Assembly (NCBI GenBank): GCA_029448655.1 | Contig: JACCLO010000013.1 | Coordinates: 682,001 to 746,000 of the forward strand | Reading direction: 5' to 3' | DNA length: 64,000 bases | Source of the DNA: Wolfiporia cocos | Taxonomy: Eukaryota > Basidiomycota > Agaricomycetes > Polyporales > Phaeolaceae | Part shown: positions 60,458 through 64,000 of the stretch, piece by piece | Layout of the letters: every line of letters starts with the position of its first letter | How positions within the stretch are numbered: position 1 is the stretch's first letter | Notes under the pieces: generated by a model | Databases searched by the model: none | Told to the model about the DNA's origin: nothing | Seen by the model: the letters and a program-made list of their open reading frames with translations, nothing else | Position numbers and translations under genes: made by a program

Positions 60458-62023
60458 ATGAGTCACGGAGGAGGTTCTGTAGCATCGGTACGACACCTCG
60501 ACGTGGTATGTTTAACACTCGACTGACTGTGTCTACAGAACGAGGCGGAGGGGCTGCTATCGCTGTCGCTGGCTGCAGCAAGCGCGGTGCCAATATCAGT
60601 TGCGTGGGACTCTGGGCACGAAATCGCCTCTGGCAGCTACAATGGGCCCAGTAGCTTCTCAGGAGGCGGGAGCAGCGTCGGGGCCAGCAGCAAGATACAC
60701 CTGGCCCACAGAAATCGACGCGTCGCATCCACAGGTCATGTCCGACGCAAGTTGAGCGATGCCCGGGAGGCCGCGAGCCGACCTTCGTGCGTCCATCCCG
60801 CTCCTCATGTGTATCATATGCCTATATCTGAATATGACCAGACCCGTCACTATTTCATCTGCGGCTGCGGCGCTCACGTCGCTTGCCAAGCTTTCGCTGT
60901 CTGGTACGCCTCCTCCGCAGACATCCACAACGCTCGTCTCTGCATCGGGCACCGTCAGCTCTGGGAAACAGGTCAAGGAAGAGGACGTTGAGCCTGCCAA
61001 GGCTGATCTCAGTGGTACGGGGATCAGCATCGAGAATGGGAAAGGAACAGGGAAGAGAAGAGGCACGATCTTCAAGTGCGAGAGTTGTTCGAAGATCTAC
61101 AAACATCCGTCGTGCTTGATCAAGCACCGCTGGGAACACTCGCCGCACTGGCGAGAGGCGTCCAAGTTCCTCCTCAGCAAACACCAGCAGGTGCAGCTTT
61201 TGGAGGTGACTCGCAAGCTTTATCAGATCTGCGCATGCATTCATAACGTTATCAGGCCGCGGCGATCCTCTCGCACCTCCACCCATCGGCTCAGGGCGGC
61301 ACGTCCCTCCCTGAGGACCGTTCGCTCTGGCCCTCATTTCTTTCCGGCGGCCTCCTCCCGCCTCCAGACCCCGCTAACACCGTCAATGCCAAGGGAACCA
61401 TGTCCACGATCCCCCTCGCGCAGCCAGCCCCATTCCGCGCATCCAGCTCGGTGCCCGCGCTGTCGGTGCTCTCATCCTCCGCGCGCTCCGGTCCACGTAT
61501 GCACGATTACGCGGTGCCCGCCACGGGCGGCATCACGCAGTTGCGCCCCGGTGTGCTTGGCGTCCCGACCGGGTCGAGCACGCCTGCGCCCGCGCCGACG
61601 TCCACGGCGCCCGTGCCGATCGTGCCCGTGCCCGTGCCGGCGCTGCGGCGCGAAGAGTCCATCTCGGTCGCGTCGGATGCGTGGAGCTCGCCCGTGTCCG
61701 TGTCGTTCGCGCCGTCGTCGCTCCGTTCATCGTCCGTGTCTGCGTCCGCGCTCGGCCGCTCGTACTCAGACGGCACGGGCGGGTGGTCGCTCCCGCGCTC
61801 GTCCGTGCGCTCGGAATCCGGCTCGCGCTCACGTAGCGGGTCCGTGGAGGACGACTTTGTTGACGTTGATGGCGTGGATGACTACTATGGGTACAAGGCG
61901 GGCGGCAGGTACGGATTCTCGGTACGTTCGGGCTCGTACGCGAGCGACAAGGGAATGGCGATCGATGTTGGGCACGAGAAGATCGAGGAGGAGTGGGACG
62001 GGGAAATGGAGATGGAGATGTGA
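60458..62023 (+). CDS. single C2H2 zinc-finger protein, Ser/Pro-rich
   Basis: Four exons (60458-60487, 60539-60786, 60842-61205, 61256-62023) give 469 residues. After a low-complexity start there is HVRRKLSDAREAASRPS, a conserved-looking basic patch. A single C2H2 finger follows, FKCESCSKIYKHPSCLIKHRWEH (about 172-194), with a helical extension EASKFLLSKHQQVQLLE. The rest is Ser/Pro/Val-rich, includes REESISVASDAWSSPVSVS, and ends in an acidic tail (EKIEEEWDGEMEMEM). This layout is seen in Agaricomycete proteins of unknown role; a nuclear regulator is likely. The first intron was taken as 60488-60538, because the alternative donor at 60506 would leave a 33-bp intron. Confidence 0.85.
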
Positions 62024-62227
62024 CCTGCAAACATGCATCGCGGCTGCTTCCTATGCTCCTTCTACCTGGCTTCTCGGAAGAATGGACTGCGCGTGCCTGT
62101 GTGATGCGAAGTACGAAGCTTCTTGTACATATACAACGTGGGTCGGAGTATCTGTGTTCTTGGATCAAATTTCATGTTGTATCTATTTATCTATTGTCCT
62201 ACTGTTCGTTCGTAATGCGATGCCCTT

Positions 62228-62449
62228 TTAATCCAATCGTTTGAAGCTGGGATTCTCTATGTCCTGCATATGCTGCTTCCTAGCATAGCCAGTCACTGGC
62301 ATTGGATTGACAGCCGAGCCCGATGTGAATGTGACATTGTTTGAAAGAGCAAAACCCCTTCCATTCGTGTAGTATATGGATTCGGTAACGTTGGAAGTGC
62401 GGTGTAATCTACCCGGATGGGAATAGGAACAACCGACGATACGAGTCAT
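62228..62449 (-). other. possible terminal exon of an unidentified gene
   Basis: Open minus-strand frame ending GRGFALSNNVTFTSGSAVNP, VTGYARKQHMQDIENPSF and stop at 62228. Composition is protein-like and an AG lies just before it (AAG then ATGACTCG). It converges with the zinc-finger gene. It might be the 3' end of the gene whose exons are at 62935-63410, but the join was not demonstrated. Confidence 0.3.
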
Positions 62450-62934
62450 CTTCAGGGTCGATGTCCCTTGACGCGTAGCGCAGTTGATGGTGAGTCATGC
62501 CACCATCAACAACGCCAGTACTCATTTACGTTGAGGAGTCGCGCGTAACTGTCCACGGTGTCTAATCTGGACTTTGCCATATAATACATACGGCGATAAT
62601 AAAGGATCTCGTAGGAGACTTGGCAGCAAATCGATGGCACAACATTATGGGAGCAGATTTGTGGCATGTATTTGTGGCAACAGAGGTGTCAATGTATCAT
62701 ATGCCGTGCCCTGGTGAACGATCTCAGCTGCAGGACGTTGATCGTGAAGCACATATGGCAGTGATTCCGTCAACGAATCTGTACCTGGCATTTCTTCCTC
62801 ACATCGTTTAACGCCAGTGGCATCTGCACCGTGTTTGCAGTCAGATTAGCGCCACTGGACGTCTATAAACTGAGCCCGAAAAATGAGCCATCTTTAGGAG
62901 ATCTTCAAGAAACCACTCAGATAGTTCGATACGG

Positions 62935-63410
62935 TCACATCACCAACTCCATAGCGGGTGCGTCAGAATCAAGCTGATTGAACTCACCACGAATGCCATC
63001 ATGTGAGCCTGATTCATGCGGGAGGCAGCGTACTGCTAGCTGAGCCGTCCAACCATCTGTACGAGGTCCAGGTTGAATAAAACGCTGTAAGCTGTCAGCT
63101 ACGCGCGCACAGCCAGCTGCTTCTGCGATTCGAAGAATCAGAGTGTGGAGATGGAGCTTCGTCGTCGTCGAGGATGTCACTGCAACAATGACTCCCGGTG
63201 AGAATGTATCGTGAAATCAAGATGACAAATTGTGCCGGCATGGGCCGCTTACCAAACCTTGTTTCACAGCGGTAAAACGCCAACTCGTCCATAAACCCTC
63301 TTGCTGCAATGTCATGAAAACATACGGGCCACAACTTGGATCAGAAATTGAAACTCACTCATTGGTCGCATTCAGAGCTGATATCTACCCTGGTAAATCA
63401 AGAGCTTGAT
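62935..63410 (-). CDS. unidentified protein, partial gene model
   Basis: Two joined exons are convincing. RGFMDELAFYRCETRF (about 63314-63265) is joined by a GT-AG intron (about 63185-63264) to VTSSTTTKLHLHTLILRIAEAAGCARVADSLQRFIQPGPRTD and onward to GSHDGIRG. A further acceptor and donor lie upstream near 63313-63370. Splice sites are canonical and phases agree. No family is recognised, and neither the true start nor the end was found; the open frame stops at 62935. Confidence 0.35.
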
Positions 63411-64000
63411 CCCAGTTATGATCGGCGCTAGTGTTGTGGCTCCGCCCCTGATCACTCAAGGTGGGCGGCATGCATACGAATCCCAGCGGCAATGCGGATC
63501 TCCCGAATCGGGCCCGGGCCTGGGATTGCGCTTATCCGCAGTATATTTCAATGTGACGCAGCAATAGCGGGGTGGAAATACTATCAGTACGGTCCACGTA
63601 GGAGGTGACTATCAATCGTAGTCACCTCAGGTCCGTGCCGTTTTGGCCGCGCGTCGGTGCCGCGCAATACGTGTTCCTTTTTGAACACGGACCAGAGGCG
63701 TCCTCCGTCCCTCGTCTCTGAACAAGCACGATGCGGAACTTGTTTCATCCTCAGCCAGCGCCACCCGCCTTCGGCGAGAGCAAGGTAGTACCAAAGAGCG
63801 AAGCTTCGTGAGTGTTGATAGAGCTGGCCCCTGAGCGGGCACGCAGGTACAAAGCATACCTGGTGCAGGACCAGGTCTGTTTTGTATCAGCGGCGCCACT
63901 GTGCAGATCGATGAGGTGTTGGCTCGAATTAGTGCGCGGGACGGTTGTTCTGACACGACATTGATGCAGCTTGCTCTCGAAACTTGTGTTCTCGTGGCTT
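63411..64000. other. right edge, no supported gene
   Basis: A minus-strand frame at 63627-63956 (109 codons) is Arg-rich and has no recognised domain. It may belong to a gene continuing beyond the window. Confidence 0.35.

Overview
The window reads as nuclear DNA of a filamentous basidiomycete, most likely a wood-decay or litter Agaricomycete. The evidence is many short GT-AG introns of about 45-65 bp, very small exons (down to 4 nt), DUF6533-type membrane protein genes, an HNH_2 gene of the basidiomycete type, fungal F-box and P450 genes, and a hAT-type MITE. No rRNA, tRNA or CRISPR was found. Gene models were built by hand: splice sites were read from the sequence and each model was checked for an unbroken total frame.

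Layout. 1-8.9 kb is gene-poor: a copia relic, a foldback repeat, a broken HNH endonuclease gene, a complete 594-bp hAT MITE with 8-bp target duplication, and a C2H2 zinc-finger gene. 8.96-12.14 kb is a minus-strand NOP4/RBM28-like ribosome-biogenesis gene. 12.9-24.5 kb holds three diverged copies of a segment of about 2.1 kb, each carrying a DUF6533-type gene (copies A and C open, B decayed), with an F-box gene between A and B and repeats between B and C.

25.1-35.3 kb is the dense housekeeping core: a Cid1-type nucleotidyltransferase (-), divergent from a YPK1/Gad8-type AGC kinase (+), a GNAT-Mss4 fusion (+), a syntaxin-8-like Qc-SNARE (-) and eIF3 subunit L (-). 36.0-36.3 kb is a broken copy of the 3' end of the next gene. 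37.6-41.6 kb is a 26-exon M1 aminopeptidase, followed by a class I glutamine amidotransferase, a 38-bp tandem repeat, a DUR3 urea transporter with an inverted GATA-site pair upstream, a cytochrome P450 (-) and a DUF1348 protein (-). 52.2-64 kb is again gene-poor, with degraded coding traces, one C2H2 gene (60.5-62.0 kb) and an unidentified minus-strand gene fragment near the right edge.

The genes are not an operon or an evident biosynthetic cluster. The clearest themes are conserved housekeeping genes next to a locally expanding, decaying lineage-specific family; a set of in-frame microexons that a standard gene finder would probably miss; and several duplicated or foldback elements. Nothing here is a proven new system. 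The most noteworthy items are the microexon architecture, the GNAT-Mss4 fusion and the foldback repeat family.
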